Below are positions 17,003 through 27,380 of a stretch of 64,000 bases of DNA, piece after piece. The stretch lies in the NCBI GenBank assembly GCA_965198865.1, contig CBDAQA010000025.1:979720-1043719 (forward strand). Reading direction: 5' to 3'. The stretch is from CBDAQA01 sp965198865. Its GTDB lineage: Bacteria; Planctomycetota; Phycisphaerae; Tepidisphaerales; Tepidisphaeraceae. The notes beneath the pieces are model-generated. The model had not been told where the DNA came from. It did no database searches and was given only the letters and a program-made list of their open reading frames with translations. A program made the translations under genes and the position numbers. Positions within the stretch are counted from its first letter, which is position 1. Each line of letters begins with the position of its first letter.

Positions 17003-17935
17003 ATGAGCTTCACGACCATGGACGGCACCTTTGACCTGCAGGTGAACGGCTACGCCGGCGTTGACTTCAACGGCGACGACCTGACCGCCGACGCGCTCCA
17101 TGCCGCCTGCATCGCCCTGCGCCGCTACGGCGTCGCCGGCGTGCTGGCGACCGTCATCACCGAGCACGTCCCCGCCATGTGCGCCCGCCTCCGCCGGCTG
17201 GTCGACCTGCGCGCGGCCGACGACCTGGCGCAACAGGTGATCGCTGGCCTGCACGTCGAGGGGCCGTTCCTCAACGGGGCTGACGGCTACCGCGGCGCGC
17301 ACCCCGCCGACGCGATCCGCCCGGCGGAGATCGACGTCGCCGACCAGCTCGTCACAGCAGGCAATGGTTTGGTCCGCTTGGTGACGCTCGCCCCCGAGCA
17401 GGACACCAATCACCGCGTGACGGCGTGGCTGGCGGCGCGGGGCATCACTGTGTCGGCCGGCCACTGCGATCCCACGCTGGACGCGCTGCGGGGCGCGATC
17501 GACGCTGGCCTCACCCTCTTCACGCACCTGGGCAACGGCTGCCCCATGGTGCTGCCCCGCCACGACAACGTCATCCAGCGGGCGCTGAGCCTGTCCGACC
17601 GGCTCACCTGCTGCTTCATCGCCGACGGCGTCCACGTGCCGACCTTCGCCCTGCGAAACTACCTGCGGTGTGCCGGCGTCGACCGGTGCTGCGTGGTGAC
17701 CGACGCCATGGCCGCAGCGGGGCTGGGCCCGGGCAAGTTTCGGCTCGGCCGGTGGGAGGTCGCCGTCGGCGGCGACGGGGCCGCCCGCTCGCCCGATGGG
17801 TCGCACCTGGTCGGGTCGGCCATGACGATGCCACAGAACCGCGTTAACCTCCTGGCCATGGGACTGACCGACCACGACTGCGACGCGCTGTTGATCACGA
17901 ACCCCCGCCGGGCGATCGGGGGCACCCATGGGTGA
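17003..17935 (+). CDS. nagA: N-acetylglucosamine-6-phosphate deacetylase
   Basis: The 310-residue amidohydrolase has the NagA motif series: DLQVNGYAGVDFN (11-23), GLHVEGPFLN (82-91), VSAGHCDPT (150-158), FTHLGNG (173-179), FIADGVHVP (205-213) and VVTDAMAAAG (231-240), where the Asp is the catalytic base. It removes acetate from GlcNAc-6-phosphate and feeds NagB. It is shorter than typical NagA (about 380 residues) because the N-terminal beta-sandwich part is minimal. The ATG at 17018 is an alternative start. Its last 8 bases overlap the next gene, so the two are translationally linked. Confidence 0.9.
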   Translation: MSFTTMDGTFDLQVNGYAGVDFNGDDLTADALHAACIALRRYGVAGVLATVITEHVPAMCARLRRLVDLRAADDLAQQVIAGLHVEGPFLNGADGYRGAHPADAIRPAEIDVADQLVTAGNGLVRLVTLAPEQDTNHRVTAWLAARGITVSAGHCDPTLDALRGAIDAGLTLFTHLGNGCPMVLPRHDNVIQRALSLSDRLTCCFIADGVHVPTFALRNYLRCAGVDRCCVVTDAMAAAGLGPGKFRLGRWEVAVGGDGAARSPDGSHLVGSAMTMPQNRVNLLAMGLTDHDCDALLITNPRRAIGGTHG

Positions 17936-18725
17936 GATCAACCTGGCCGACCTGCTGGCCGTCGCCGTCGATGCCGCCCGGGCGGCCGGGCGGCACACGC
18001 TGACCTACTTCGGCAACGCGCCCGACCTCACCTACAAGGCCGACGACTCCCCCGTCACCCGCGCCGACGTCGAGTCGGAGGCGATCCTCCGCGCCGAGAT
18101 CCATCGCCGGTTCCCCGACCACGCCGTGCTCGGCGAAGAGGGCGGCGAAACCGCCGGGACCGACGCCCGGGTGCGCTGGGTCATCGACCCCCTCGACGGC
18201 ACCAAGAGCTTCGTCCTCGGCGTGCCACTGTACGGCGTGCTGGTCGGCGTCGAGATCGACGGCCGGCCGGCCGTCGGCGCTTGCTACCTGCCCGCGACCG
18301 ACGAGATGGTCGCCGCCGCCGACGGCCTCGGCTGCACCCACAACGGCCGCCCCGCCCGCGTCTCGACCGTCAACCGGCTCGAGGACGCCACCATCGTGAC
18401 GACCAATGGCGCCCGCTGCGCCGCCCGCTGGGACGGCTTCGCGCCGACCATCACCCGCGCCCGCCTCCACGCCGGCTGGGGCGACGCCTACGGCCACGTG
18501 ATGGTCGCCACCGGCCGGGCCGACGTGATGCTCGACCCCCGCACGTCCCCGTGGGACGTGGCCGCGCTGGTCCCCATCCTCCGCGAGGCCGGCGGCCAAA
18601 TCACCGCCTGGTCCGGCGGCGACCCCGTCCGCGCCGGCGACGCCGTCGCCACCAACGGCATCCTCCACCCCACGATCCTGACCGCCCTGACCACCGCCCG
18701 CCCCGACGGCCCGCACGTCCGCTGA
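17928..18725 (+). CDS. Inositol-monophosphatase-family phosphatase (HisN-like)
   Basis: The 265-residue protein carries the metal-binding motifs of the lithium-sensitive phosphatase family: LGEEGGE (68-74), WVIDPLDGTKSF (84-95) and SPWDVAALVPIL near 205-216. Members remove phosphate from inositol phosphate, histidinol phosphate or related sugars. DPLDGTKSF with an early GEEGG resembles histidinol-phosphatase HisN more than classical inositol monophosphatase, but substrate is not safely read from sequence. The start overlaps the end of nagA by 8 bp, so it belongs to the same operon and may dephosphorylate a sugar intermediate there. Confidence 0.8.
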   Translation: MGEINLADLLAVAVDAARAAGRHTLTYFGNAPDLTYKADDSPVTRADVESEAILRAEIHRRFPDHAVLGEEGGETAGTDARVRWVIDPLDGTKSFVLGVPLYGVLVGVEIDGRPAVGACYLPATDEMVAAADGLGCTHNGRPARVSTVNRLEDATIVTTNGARCAARWDGFAPTITRARLHAGWGDAYGHVMVATGRADVMLDPRTSPWDVAALVPILREAGGQITAWSGGDPVRAGDAVATNGILHPTILTALTTARPDGPHVR

Positions 18726-18814
18726 CGGGACGTGCGCATCCAACGATTCCCCGGCCAGCCGCCGCGGGAGGTCGCACACACGGGTTGTAATTCGAAGCCT
18801 TCTGCGAGGTGAAG

Positions 18815-18886
<72 letters not shown>

Positions 18887-18951
18887 GAACCGTCCTTCAA
18901 CGACCAAGACGTCCGTCGACCACGACCAGGGCGATCAAGACCGATCCGCTT

Positions 18952-18980
18952 ATATTACGCAGGTCCAGCCCCCCTCACAA
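18952..18980 (-). promoter_or_regulatory. Sigma-70-type promoter for tRNA-Gly
   Basis: On the minus strand TTGTGA (18980-18975) and TAATAT (18957-18952) are separated by exactly 17 bp, about 65 bp upstream of the tRNA 5' end. Confidence 0.5.
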
Positions 18981-19062
18981 GGGTTGGGCCTGCGGATTCA
19001 CTGGCGAAGAGGCGCGTCGCGTCCGCCGCCTGTTGATCAACCGGCTTGCGGCGGACCGACCC

Positions 19063-19953
19063 TCAAGCCTTGGAGTAGTCCATGCGGTCAAGGTCGGCGA
19101 TGAGGCCGGGGCCGGTGGGGTTCCATCCCAGCTTCGTCCGGGTCTGCTCGCTCGACGCCGCCAGGTCGCTGCCCACGAAGCCGGCCAGGAAGCCGAAGTG
19201 GGCGCCGGCCCCGCCGGCGGGAACGGACCTCACGGGCAACCCCATGCCGCGGCCGACGGCCTCGGCGATGTCGCGCAGGGCGACGCCCTCCTCGGCGACC
19301 GCGTGGTGCTTCGCGCCGGCCCGATGCTTCTCCAGCGCGAGCCGGTAGAGGCGGGCGACATCGTCGACGTGGGCGGCGGCCCAGCGGTTGGCTCCGTCGC
19401 CGACGTAGGCGGAGACCCCCTTCTCGCGGGCCACGGCGATGACGTAGGAGACGAGCCCCTGCTTGACGGGGTCGTGGACCTGCGGGAGGCGCACGACCGC
19501 CGCGCTCACGCCCTGGCGGACCAGCGCCAGGGCGGTCTGCTCCGAGACGCGCGGGAGCGGGTAGTGGGCGGGCACGTCCACGTCCTCGGTCGCGAGCTGG
19601 CCCGGCCCGGCGAGGCCGGCCACGCCGGACGTCACGATCAACGGTCGGTCGGAGCCGGCGAGCACGGCGCCGATCGCCTCGATGGCCGCCCGGTCGATCT
19701 CGCACACCTCCTTGAACCTGGAGAAGTCGTGGACGAACCCCAGGTGGATCACGGCGTCCGACGCGGCCGCCCCGCTCTTGAGGCTCGCGACGTCTTCCAG
19801 CGTGCCGCGGTGGACGTCCGCCCCGATCGCGGTGAGCGAGCGAGCCCCGTCATCGGAGCGGGCCATCCCCAGCACCCGGTGGCCGGCCGCGACCAGCTCC
19901 TTGACGACCCGCGTGCCAATAAATCCAGTTGCGCCGGTCACGAAAACACGCAT
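19063..19953 (-). CDS. NAD(P)-dependent epimerase/SDR-family protein
   Basis: From the ATG at 19953 the 296-residue protein begins MRVFVTGATGFIGTRVVKEL, the extended-SDR Rossmann fold with GxxGxxG. VIHLGFVHDFSRF and VGDGANRWAAAHVDDVARLY match the NAD-dependent epimerase/dehydratase branch. A clear catalytic YxxxK is not in the usual place, as in atypical NmrA-like members. It is the last gene of a four-gene minus-strand cluster and resembles the gene at 20785 (same GVSAYVGDGANRW block), suggesting duplication. The function is probably a redox or epimerase step; no substrate can be named. Confidence 0.8.
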   Translation of the reverse strand: MRVFVTGATGFIGTRVVKELVAAGHRVLGMARSDDGARSLTAIGADVHRGTLEDVASLKSGAAASDAVIHLGFVHDFSRFKEVCEIDRAAIEAIGAVLAGSDRPLIVTSGVAGLAGPGQLATEDVDVPAHYPLPRVSEQTALALVRQGVSAAVVRLPQVHDPVKQGLVSYVIAVAREKGVSAYVGDGANRWAAAHVDDVARLYRLALEKHRAGAKHHAVAEEGVALRDIAEAVGRGMGLPVRSVPAGGAGAHFGFLAGFVGSDLAASSEQTRTKLGWNPTGPGLIADLDRMDYSKA

Positions 19954-19969
19954 AAGTCTCCAGCATTGA

Positions 19970-20735
19970 TTACCAGGGAATCGTCTGATTGTCCCAGCGG
20001 GTGAACCCACCCGTCGGGCCGTTCCGGCCGAGCAACGCGACGCGCACCACCTCGCGTGCGCCCTCCTCAACCGTCTGCGTGCCCGCATATCCGTTCAGGT
20101 TCGTCTTGATGAACCCGGGCGACAGGGCGTTGACCGGGATCCCCTCCGGTTCCAACTCGATGGCCATGGCGACCGTCAGCGCGTTCAGGGCCGTCTTGGA
20201 CGCGGGGTAGCAGGGGCCGAAGATGGCGCGGTTGGCGGCCGAGGCGGAGGGGGTCCGTGATCCTGGTCAGCGACCCGGCCCCGCTGGACACGTTGACGAT
20301 GCAGGCGTCCGCCGACTGGCGCAGGAGCGGCAGCATCGCCTGGTACACGGCCAGAACGCCGAACACGTTCGTCTCCCAGATCGCGCGCATCTCGTCGAAC
20401 GACACGAGGCTGGGGCACGTTGATTTGGCGTGATCCTCGACGGACTGGTCGGGCCGGCGGTTGGTGTTCGAGATCGCCGCGTTTTGGACCAGCACGTCGA
20501 GGCGCTGGAAGTCGCGGCCGATGCGGTCCGCGGCTGCGGTGATCGAGGCGGGGTCCGTGACGTCGAGCTGCAACGGATGGCCGTCCGGACCCACTTCTTG
20601 CGCCGCGGCCACGCCGCGCTCGAGGCTGCGCGATCCGATCAGCACGGCGAAGCCGTGACGGACGAGATCCTTCGCCACCTGCAACCCGACCCCCTGATTG
20701 GCCCCGGTGACCAGGGCGACGCGCTTGCCTTGCAT
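19970..20735 (-). pseudogene. SDR oxidoreductase with single-base frameshift
   Basis: From ATG 20735 the frame reads MQGKRVALVTGANQGVGLQVAKDL, LDVLVQNAAISN and IVNVSSGAGSLTRITDP, a classical SDR. It then loses frame at a run of five C (minus strand, near 20253). Reading with one C fewer gives SASAANRAIFGPCYPASKTALNAL, including the YxxxK active site, then MAIELEPEGIPVNALSPGFIKTNLNG to the stop at 19970. The coding sense on both sides is intact, so the break is a one-base insertion in a homopolymer. It may be a recent mutation, a sequencing error, or phase variation by slippage. Neighbours are 16 and 49 bp away. Confidence 0.85.
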
Positions 20736-20784
20736 CAGTGCCGCCGTTCGAGAGCGTGTAATGGGTTCTGCGTGCCTCGGCCCG

Positions 20785-21720
20785 TCAGTGTGCTGCGTTG
20801 TCGAACACCGATGCCGATTGCGGGGAGAAGTAGTCGCCCGCCTCCAAGTCCTGGAGCAGGGTCGGGTGGACGGGCGTCCAACCCAGCAGCCTGCGGGTGT
20901 GAGCGCTGGACACCGGCGCGTCGGTGGCAAAGGCCGTGGCGAAGAACGGGTTCTGGAAGTGCGACACGGCCTCCGCCGGAGCCAAGGAAACAGTGGGGAT
21001 GTGCAGCATTCGCCCGATCAGGTGCGCGATCGTCTCGAAGGTGATCGCGCTCTCCCCGGCTCCGTGCAAGACGCTACCGGCCGGCGCCTTTTCGACGGCC
21101 AGGCGGAACAGGGTGGCCGCGTCCTGGCGGTGGACCGCGGGCCAACGGTTGGCACCGTCGCCGATGTAGGCGGAGACGCCGGTTCGGCGGGCGGCCGAGA
21201 TGAGGAACGGGATGAAGCCGTAGTCGCCCGGCCCGTGGACGGTCGGCGCCAGCCGCAGGACGACGGCGCGGACGCCTTGGTCGGCGAACCCGAGGCAGGT
21301 TTGCTCGCCCGCGATCCGGAGGCTGCCGAGCGACGCGGGGTCGGGCGAGTCGTGCTCGGTGGCGACCCGGCCGCTCGCCATCACCAACGTGCCCGACGTG
21401 CTGACCAACGGCTTGCCCGACCCGGCCAGGGCCTGCCCAAGCGCGCCGATCGCCGCGCAGTCCCGCCGGGTCATGCCCTCGACATCCGAGAAGTCGCCGC
21501 CGAAGGCCATGTGGACGACGCCGTCGGCGGCCCGGGCGCCCTCGGCAAGGGACGCCGGGTCGTCCAATGAGCCGCTGAGGACGTCCGCGCCAAGCTCGCG
21601 CAGGCGGGCGGCAGACCGGTCAGACCTGGCCAGCCCGGTGACGGCGTGGCCGGCGGCGACCAACTCGGTGACGACGGCGGGGCCGGTCATGCCGGACCCG
21701 CCGGTGACGAAAATGTGCAT
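20785..21720 (-). CDS. SDR/NAD-dependent epimerase family protein
   Basis: The ATG at 21720 yields 311 residues beginning MHIFVTGGSGMTGPAVVTEL, an extended-SDR nucleotide-binding start. It contains DGVVHMAFGGDFSDVEGM, LRLAPTVHGPGDYGFIPFL and GVSAYIGDGANRWPAVHRQDAATLF, closely paralleling the protein at 19063. The pair probably arose by duplication. Upstream in-frame sequence is arginine/proline-rich and not part of the protein. It lies in an operon of oxidoreductases facing a TetR regulator, so it may act in detoxification or modification of a small molecule. Confidence 0.8.
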   Translation of the reverse strand: MHIFVTGGSGMTGPAVVTELVAAGHAVTGLARSDRSAARLRELGADVLSGSLDDPASLAEGARAADGVVHMAFGGDFSDVEGMTRRDCAAIGALGQALAGSGKPLVSTSGTLVMASGRVATEHDSPDPASLGSLRIAGEQTCLGFADQGVRAVVLRLAPTVHGPGDYGFIPFLISAARRTGVSAYIGDGANRWPAVHRQDAATLFRLAVEKAPAGSVLHGAGESAITFETIAHLIGRMLHIPTVSLAPAEAVSHFQNPFFATAFATDAPVSSAHTRRLLGWTPVHPTLLQDLEAGDYFSPQSASVFDNAAH

Positions 21721-21787
21721 GGGCGTTCTCCGAAGGGGTTGCTGCCGAGCGCGCGAACCGGCGCGGCTCGGGAAGGGGTTTGGAAGT

Positions 21788-22540
21788 TCAACGTGCGGCG
21801 GCCCAGGCGACGGCGTCCTCGCCGGCCGGCAGCCGCATCGGGCACGAGGGGTCGGTCGCCGCACGCCACACCGCCTCGGCCACGTCCGACGACCGCGTGA
21901 CGGATGAATCCTGCCCGAATCGCGCGAAGACGGCCTTCGCCTGGTCGGCGTATGGCTCGGGGAAGCCGGCCTGCATCCGCGACCGGGCGTTGTCGCCGAA
22001 GCGCGTCTCCGGGGCCCGCCCGGGCAGGACCAGCCGCACCCGCACGTTGAACGGCTCCAGCTCCAGCGCCAGCGACTCGGTGAACGCGTTCACCGCCGCC
22101 TTGCTGGCGGTGTAGACCGACAGCAGGTGCAGCGGCCGGAGCGTCACGCTCGAGGTGACGTTCACGATGACGCCGCCCCGCCGCTGCCGGAACTGCGGCA
22201 GCACGGCCTGGCACATCGCCATCGTGCCGAGGGTGTTCGTCTCGAAGATCGCGCGGGCCGTCCCCATCGGCGTGCCCTCGAGGGCGTTCAGGAAGCCGAT
22301 CCCCGCGTTGTTGACCAGCACGTCGATCGGCCCCGCGGCCTCCACCGCCCCGCGGACGCTGTCCGCGTCGGCGACGTCGAGCGGCAGCACGCGCAGGTGC
22401 TCGGACCGCGGCAGCACGTCCTCGCGCGGCGTGCGCATCGTGGCGATCACCTTCCAGCCGCGGCCGAAGAAGTGCTTGGCGGTCTCCAGGCCGAAGCCGG
22501 ATGAACAACCCGTGATGAGGACGACTGGCTTGTCTTGCAT
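21788..22540 (-). CDS. SDR-family oxidoreductase
   Basis: The ATG at 22540, preceded by GGAGAAACC, gives a 250-residue classical SDR. Visible motifs are LITGCSSGFGLETAKHF (TGxxxGxG cofactor loop), IDVLVNNAGIGFLNAL (NNAG), VIVNVTSS with the catalytic Ser, and YTASKAAVNAF with the YxxxK pair. This is the first gene of the minus-strand cluster and the one nearest to the tandem palindromes in front of the TetR gene, so it is the likely direct target of that repressor. The substrate is unknown. Confidence 0.88.
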   Translation of the reverse strand: MQDKPVVLITGCSSGFGLETAKHFFGRGWKVIATMRTPREDVLPRSEHLRVLPLDVADADSVRGAVEAAGPIDVLVNNAGIGFLNALEGTPMGTARAIFETNTLGTMAMCQAVLPQFRQRRGGVIVNVTSSVTLRPLHLLSVYTASKAAVNAFTESLALELEPFNVRVRLVLPGRAPETRFGDNARSRMQAGFPEPYADQAKAVFARFGQDSSVTRSSDVAEAVWRAATDPSCPMRLPAGEDAVAWAAAR

Positions 22541-22603
22541 TGGTTTCTCCGTGCGCGGTGCCCGCCGTGGTCGGCGACCCATCCGCCTGCTACAGTGCCC
22601 AAG

Positions 22604-22640
22604 CGGAACAACGCTCCACATTATTCGGAACGACGTTCCG
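22604..22640. promoter_or_regulatory. Tandem TetR-type operators
   Basis: CGGAACGACGTTCCG (22626-22640) is a perfect 7-bp inverted repeat around one base. A degenerate copy, CGGAACAACGCTCCA, spans 22604-22618. Their centres are 22 bp apart, about two helical turns, between the divergent SDR operon and the TetR gene. This is the usual placement for TetR autoregulation and control of a divergent operon. Confidence 0.7.
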
Positions 22641-22659
22641 TTTGTCAACAGGCGGCCCG

Positions 22660-23271
22660 GTGAAGAAGAGTCGGAAGAGCGAAGGCGGCCGAGCGGACCG
22701 GCCCGTGCGGGCCGACGCCCAGCGCAACATCGACGCGCTGCTCGAGGCGGCCAAGGCGGTGTTCCTCGCCTCGGGCGTGGACGCGCCGGTGCGGGAGATC
22801 GCCGACCGGGCGGGCGTCGGCGTCGGGACGGTCTACCGGCACTTCCCGACGCGCGCGGACCTGATCGGGGCCGTCTTCCGGCACGAGGTCGACGCCTGCG
22901 CCGACGCCGCGCCGGTCCTGGCCGCAGCGCGCGAGCCGGAGGACGCGCTTCGACGGTGGGTCGAACGGTACATGGACTTCCTCCGCGCCAAGCGCGGGCT
23001 GGGCGCCGCCATACACTCGGGCCACCCGGCGTACGGCAGCCTGGCCGACTACTTCATGAAGCGGCTCCTTCCCGCGCTCGACGGCCTGCTCAGGTCGGCG
23101 GCGGCTGCGGGTTCGATCCGGGGCGACGTCGACCCGAAGGAGCTGTTGTGGGCCGTCGCGAGCCTCTGCTCCTCGCAGCGCGACCCCGACCCCGCGGCCA
23201 TCCGGCGCATGATCGGCCTGCTCCTGGACGGGCTGCGCCACGGCGCGACTGACGCCCCCAGCCGGCGATGA
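22660..23271 (+). CDS. TetR/AcrR-family transcriptional regulator
   Basis: The GTG at 22660 gives 203 residues. The N-terminal DNA-binding region (about 18-65) reads NIDALLEAAKAVFLASG, then VREIADRAGVGVGTVYRHFPTRADLI, the typical TetR helix-turn-helix ending in YRHFP. The C-terminal half is a helical ligand-binding domain without a recognised effector. It is divergent from the SDR operon at 22540 with two palindromes between, so it most likely represses that operon and itself. An ATG farther upstream in the same frame would include the operators and is rejected. Confidence 0.88.
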   Translation: MKKSRKSEGGRADRPVRADAQRNIDALLEAAKAVFLASGVDAPVREIADRAGVGVGTVYRHFPTRADLIGAVFRHEVDACADAAPVLAAAREPEDALRRWVERYMDFLRAKRGLGAAIHSGHPAYGSLADYFMKRLLPALDGLLRSAAAAGSIRGDVDPKELLWAVASLCSSQRDPDPAAIRRMIGLLLDGLRHGATDAPSRR

Positions 23272-23289
23272 CGGTCAGAAAGAGGCCCG

Positions 23290-23510
23290 TTACTTGGCGA
23301 TGTCGATCACGTAGTGGTAGCGGACGCCGACCTTCTGTCCGGCCCGCACATCCCCAGTGTCGCAGCGGGGCGTCGGTGGTCACCCTGGCGCACAGCGGCG
23401 GCGCGACGCCCTTGCGGTCCAGGTTGGTCGGCACCGGCAGCACGAAGTGCCCGGCGACGTTGGCTACGTTGGAGTGCCCGCCGCTCGTTTCCCCGGCGCG
23501 GCCTCGCAAA
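23290..23510 (-). pseudogene. Remnant of a zinc alcohol dehydrogenase (YahK/AdhA-like)
   Basis: The minus strand reads HFVLPVPTNLDRKGVAPPLCA and TTDAPLRHWG, then in a shifted frame DVRAGQKVGV followed at once by RYHYVIDIAK and TAA at 23290. These match the middle (PLLCAGITTYSPLRHW, AGKKVGV) and the extreme C-terminus (YRYVIDxA) of NADPH-dependent cinnamyl/aliphatic alcohol dehydrogenases. Some 130-150 residues between them are missing. It is therefore a fragment with an internal deletion plus a frameshift. No start codon or cofactor domain remains. Confidence 0.7.
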
Positions 23511-23564
23511 TCCCCGAGCCGGTCGTGGGAGCGCGGCTTGCATGGCACGTCCGGAGGATCACGC

Positions 23565-24584
23565 ATGAAGGTCAACTTGAAGCCGGTTCACGAACAGGTC
23601 GTGCTCATCACCGGGGCCAGCAGCGGCATCGGCCGTCAGAGCGCGCTACGGTTCGCCCAGGCCGGGGCAAGGGTCGTCGCAGTGGCCCGCAACGCCGAGG
23701 CGCTGGCCGAGCTGGTGGCGGAGATCACGACCGCAAGCGGGTCGGCGGTGTCCGCCGTGGCGGACGTGGCCGACGCGGGCCAGCTGTCGGCCGCGGCCGA
23801 CCTGGCCGTGGCCACGTTCGGCCGGATCGACACCTGGGTGAACGACGCGGGCGTCGGCATGTACACAAAGATCCTCGACACGCCGATCGAGGACGACCGG
23901 CGGCTGTTCGAGACGAACTTCTGGGGCCTGGTCAACGGGTCGCGGATCGCCGTGCCCCACCTGGTGCGGGCCGGCGGCGGCGCGCTGATCAACCTGGGCA
24001 GCGAGGTGTCGGAGGTGTCGATCCCGGTCCAGGGGATGTACGCGACGAGCAAGCACGCGGTGATGGGCTTCACCGACGCGCTGCGGGACGAGGTGCTGCA
24101 CGACGGGCTGCCGGTCAGCGTGACGCTGATCAAGCCGGCCGCCATTAACACGCCGTTCGCCCGGCACGCGAAGAACAACCTGGACCGGGACGCGACGCTG
24201 CCCCCGCCGGTGTACGCGGTCGACCTGGTCGCCGACCAGATCCTGCACGCGGCCGCCCACGGCAGTCGCCAGCTGTACGCCGGCGGTGGCGGGCTGCTGA
24301 CGGCCGGTCTGAACCAGCTGTTCCCGGGGCTGGTGGACCAGGTGATGGCGCTGGTCGGCGTCAAGCAGCAACTCGCTGACCGCCCGGCCGACAAGTCGAA
24401 CGAGGGGCTGCACGCCAGCCGCGGCTTCCACCGGGCCGAGGGGGACGTCGACCGCGACCGATACGTGCAGCGCCACAGCCTGTACGGCGTCGCCCGGCGC
24501 AACCCGGTCGTTTCCGCCGCCGTGGCCGCCGCGGCGCTCGCGGTGGTCGGCCTGGCTGTGGGGAAGTCAGTCGATCGAGATTGA
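23565..24584 (+). CDS. SDR oxidoreductase with C-terminal extension
   Basis: The ATG at 23565 follows GGAGG by seven bases and gives 339 residues. The first 250 are a classical SDR: VLITGASSGIGRQSAL, IDTWVNDAGVGMYTK, LINLGSEVSEVSIP and YATSKHAVMGF (YxxxK). The remaining 90 residues include DRYVQRHSLYGVARRNPV and end in a hydrophobic helix SAAVAAAALAVVGLAVG with charged flanks, which would anchor the enzyme to the membrane. It is followed 43 bp later by a zinc alcohol dehydrogenase; the two are likely co-transcribed. The substrate is not known. Confidence 0.87.
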   Translation: MKVNLKPVHEQVVLITGASSGIGRQSALRFAQAGARVVAVARNAEALAELVAEITTASGSAVSAVADVADAGQLSAAADLAVATFGRIDTWVNDAGVGMYTKILDTPIEDDRRLFETNFWGLVNGSRIAVPHLVRAGGGALINLGSEVSEVSIPVQGMYATSKHAVMGFTDALRDEVLHDGLPVSVTLIKPAAINTPFARHAKNNLDRDATLPPPVYAVDLVADQILHAAAHGSRQLYAGGGGLLTAGLNQLFPGLVDQVMALVGVKQQLADRPADKSNEGLHASRGFHRAEGDVDRDRYVQRHSLYGVARRNPVVSAAVAAAALAVVGLAVGKSVDRD

Positions 24585-24627
24585 GCGCATCCGGGGGCGA
24601 GGCGGGATACACGCGAGGAGATTTGTG

Positions 24628-25800
<1,173 letters not shown>

Positions 25801-25820
25801 CTTTCTTCTGAGGTAACGCC

Positions 25821-26264
25821 ATGTCGAACATCCAAGCGGCCCGCGCCCTGGGCTGGACCAGCCTTGCCGTCGGTGCCACCGAGATCATCGCCACGCGGTG
25901 GCTGGAGGACCAGATGGGGGTGGGGAACAACCACACGCTGATCCGCGCGTTCGGCGTCCGCGAGATCGCGGCCGGCGTGACGATCCTGCAGCAGCCGGGC
26001 GTCAACAAGACGCTCGCCGCAGGGCTCTGGGCACGCGTGGCGGGCGACGCCCTCGACCTGGCCCTGCTCGGGCTGGCCGGCCTGGTCACGCGCAATCCCA
26101 AGGGGCTCGGGGTGATCGTCGGCATCGTGCTCGCCGTGACGGGCCTCGACGTCGTCGTCGCCGCTCGCGTACAGGCGGAACTCGCGCACGCGGCAGCGGT
26201 GAGCACGGCGGCGCGGCAGCGCGTCACGCCGACGGCAGCCGTCCCGCCGAGTGTCCGCGCCTGA
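25821..26264 (+). CDS. Small membrane protein, cyclase/dehydrase N-domain type
   Basis: This 147-residue protein has three or four hydrophobic stretches (GWTSLAVGATEIIA, REIAAGVTILQ, LDLALLGLAGLV, GVIVGIVLAVTGLDVVVAA). RAFGVREIAAGVxIL and WARVAGDALDLALL are motifs I know from the membrane part of proteins annotated as cyclase/dehydrase. Here it stands alone, without the SRPBCC domain often fused to it. The gene begins 20 bp after the zinc dehydrogenase stop, with GAGG as RBS, so it is the third gene of that operon. Its role is unknown. Confidence 0.7.
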   Translation: MSNIQAARALGWTSLAVGATEIIATRWLEDQMGVGNNHTLIRAFGVREIAAGVTILQQPGVNKTLAAGLWARVAGDALDLALLGLAGLVTRNPKGLGVIVGIVLAVTGLDVVVAARVQAELAHAAAVSTAARQRVTPTAAVPPSVRA

Positions 26265-26335
26265 CCCCTGCCATGGAAGACACGCGACCAACCGAACGTC
26301 GTCGATCGGCCCTGCTGGTGGGGTGACCGACCAGC

Positions 26336-26449
26336 GCGTGCGGCACACTGTTCCTGGCCGGGGAGGCGACCCACCCTGGCTACGCCGGGACCGTGAACGC
26401 GGCCATTGCCGGCAGCCGCCGAGCGGCGGGTGGGGCGATGCACGTTTAG
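26336..26449 (+). pseudogene. C-terminal scrap of an FAD-dependent amine oxidase
   Basis: In one frame ending at TAG 26447-26449 the sequence reads TLFLAGEATHPGYAGTVNAA followed by IAGSRRAAGGAMHV. This is the FAD-binding C-terminus of flavin amine oxidases (LFFAGEATxxxxxGTVxGA). A stop at 26324 lies just upstream and there is no start or N-terminal domain, so only about 38 residues survive. Confidence 0.7.
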
Positions 26450-26511
26450 CGATGGCCGGGAGCGTCGGCAACGCGGCGGTGCCGGCCTGCGGGCCGTTGC
26501 TGAACGGTTCG

Positions 26512-27380
26512 TTATTGCCCGCCCTTGGGCATCAGCCCGGCCACCATCCCCTTGATCGATTGGGTGATGACGCCGGCCTCGTTGGGGTCGCCCTTGAGCA
26601 GGCTCTTGGTGAACAGCCGGGCCTGCTGGAGCGTGATGTGCGGCGGCAGGGTCGGCACGTCGGGGTCGCTGACGGCCTCGATCACGCACGGCCGGTCGGC
26701 GGACATGGCATGCTCCCAGGCGTCGGCCACCTGCTCGGGCTTGTCGACCCGGATTCCCCTCAGCCCGATGCTCTCGGCGTAGGCGGCGTACGGGAAGTCG
26801 GGCAGCGTCTGGCTCGCCTCGAACTTCACGTCGCCGGACATGACGCGCTGCTCCCACGTCACCTGGTTCAGGTCGCGGTTGTTCAGCACCATGCAGATCC
26901 AGCGGGGATCGGACCACTCCTTCCAGTACTTGCCGACCGTGATCAGCACGTTGATGCCGTTCATCTGCATGGCCCCGTCGCCGGTGGTGGCGATGCACAC
27001 TCGGTCGGGGTGGCAGAACTTGGCCCCCAACGCGTACGGCACGGCCGCCCCCATGGATGCCAGGTTGCCGCTGCCGCTGGCCATCATGCCGCGACGGATG
27101 GGGATGTCCCGGGCGTACCAGTTGGCGGTCGTGCCGGCGTCGGCCGAGAGAATGCAGCGGTCGGGCAGCCGCCTGCCGAGCTCCCAGAACACCTTCTGCG
27201 GGTTGACAATCCCGGCCGGAACGGCCACGTCCGCCTCGGCCTCGACCGACTTCCACCAACCCTTCATCTCGGCGACCAGCTTATCCTGCCAGGACCGGTC
27301 GGCCTTCCGCTGGAGCAGCGGGACCAGCGCCTGCAACGTCTGCTTGCTGTCGCCCTTCAGGTTCACGTCCAGAGGGATGC
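26512..27380 (-). pseudogene. 5'-truncated thiamine-diphosphate-dependent enzyme
   Basis: The minus strand encodes the central and C-terminal parts of a pyruvate oxidase/acetolactate synthase-type enzyme: VNLKGDSKQTLQALVPLL, the TPP domain with GSGNLASMGAAVPYALGAKF and TTGDGAMQMNGINVLITVGKY (the GDG-N metal/TPP motif), and PCVIEAVSDPDVP. The N-terminal PYR domain with the catalytic glutamate is absent: homology stops near 27380 and the frame upstream is unrelated. A complete family member would be about 550-600 residues; about 288 remain. The gene is probably dead unless the truncated protein pairs with something else. Confidence 0.8.
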
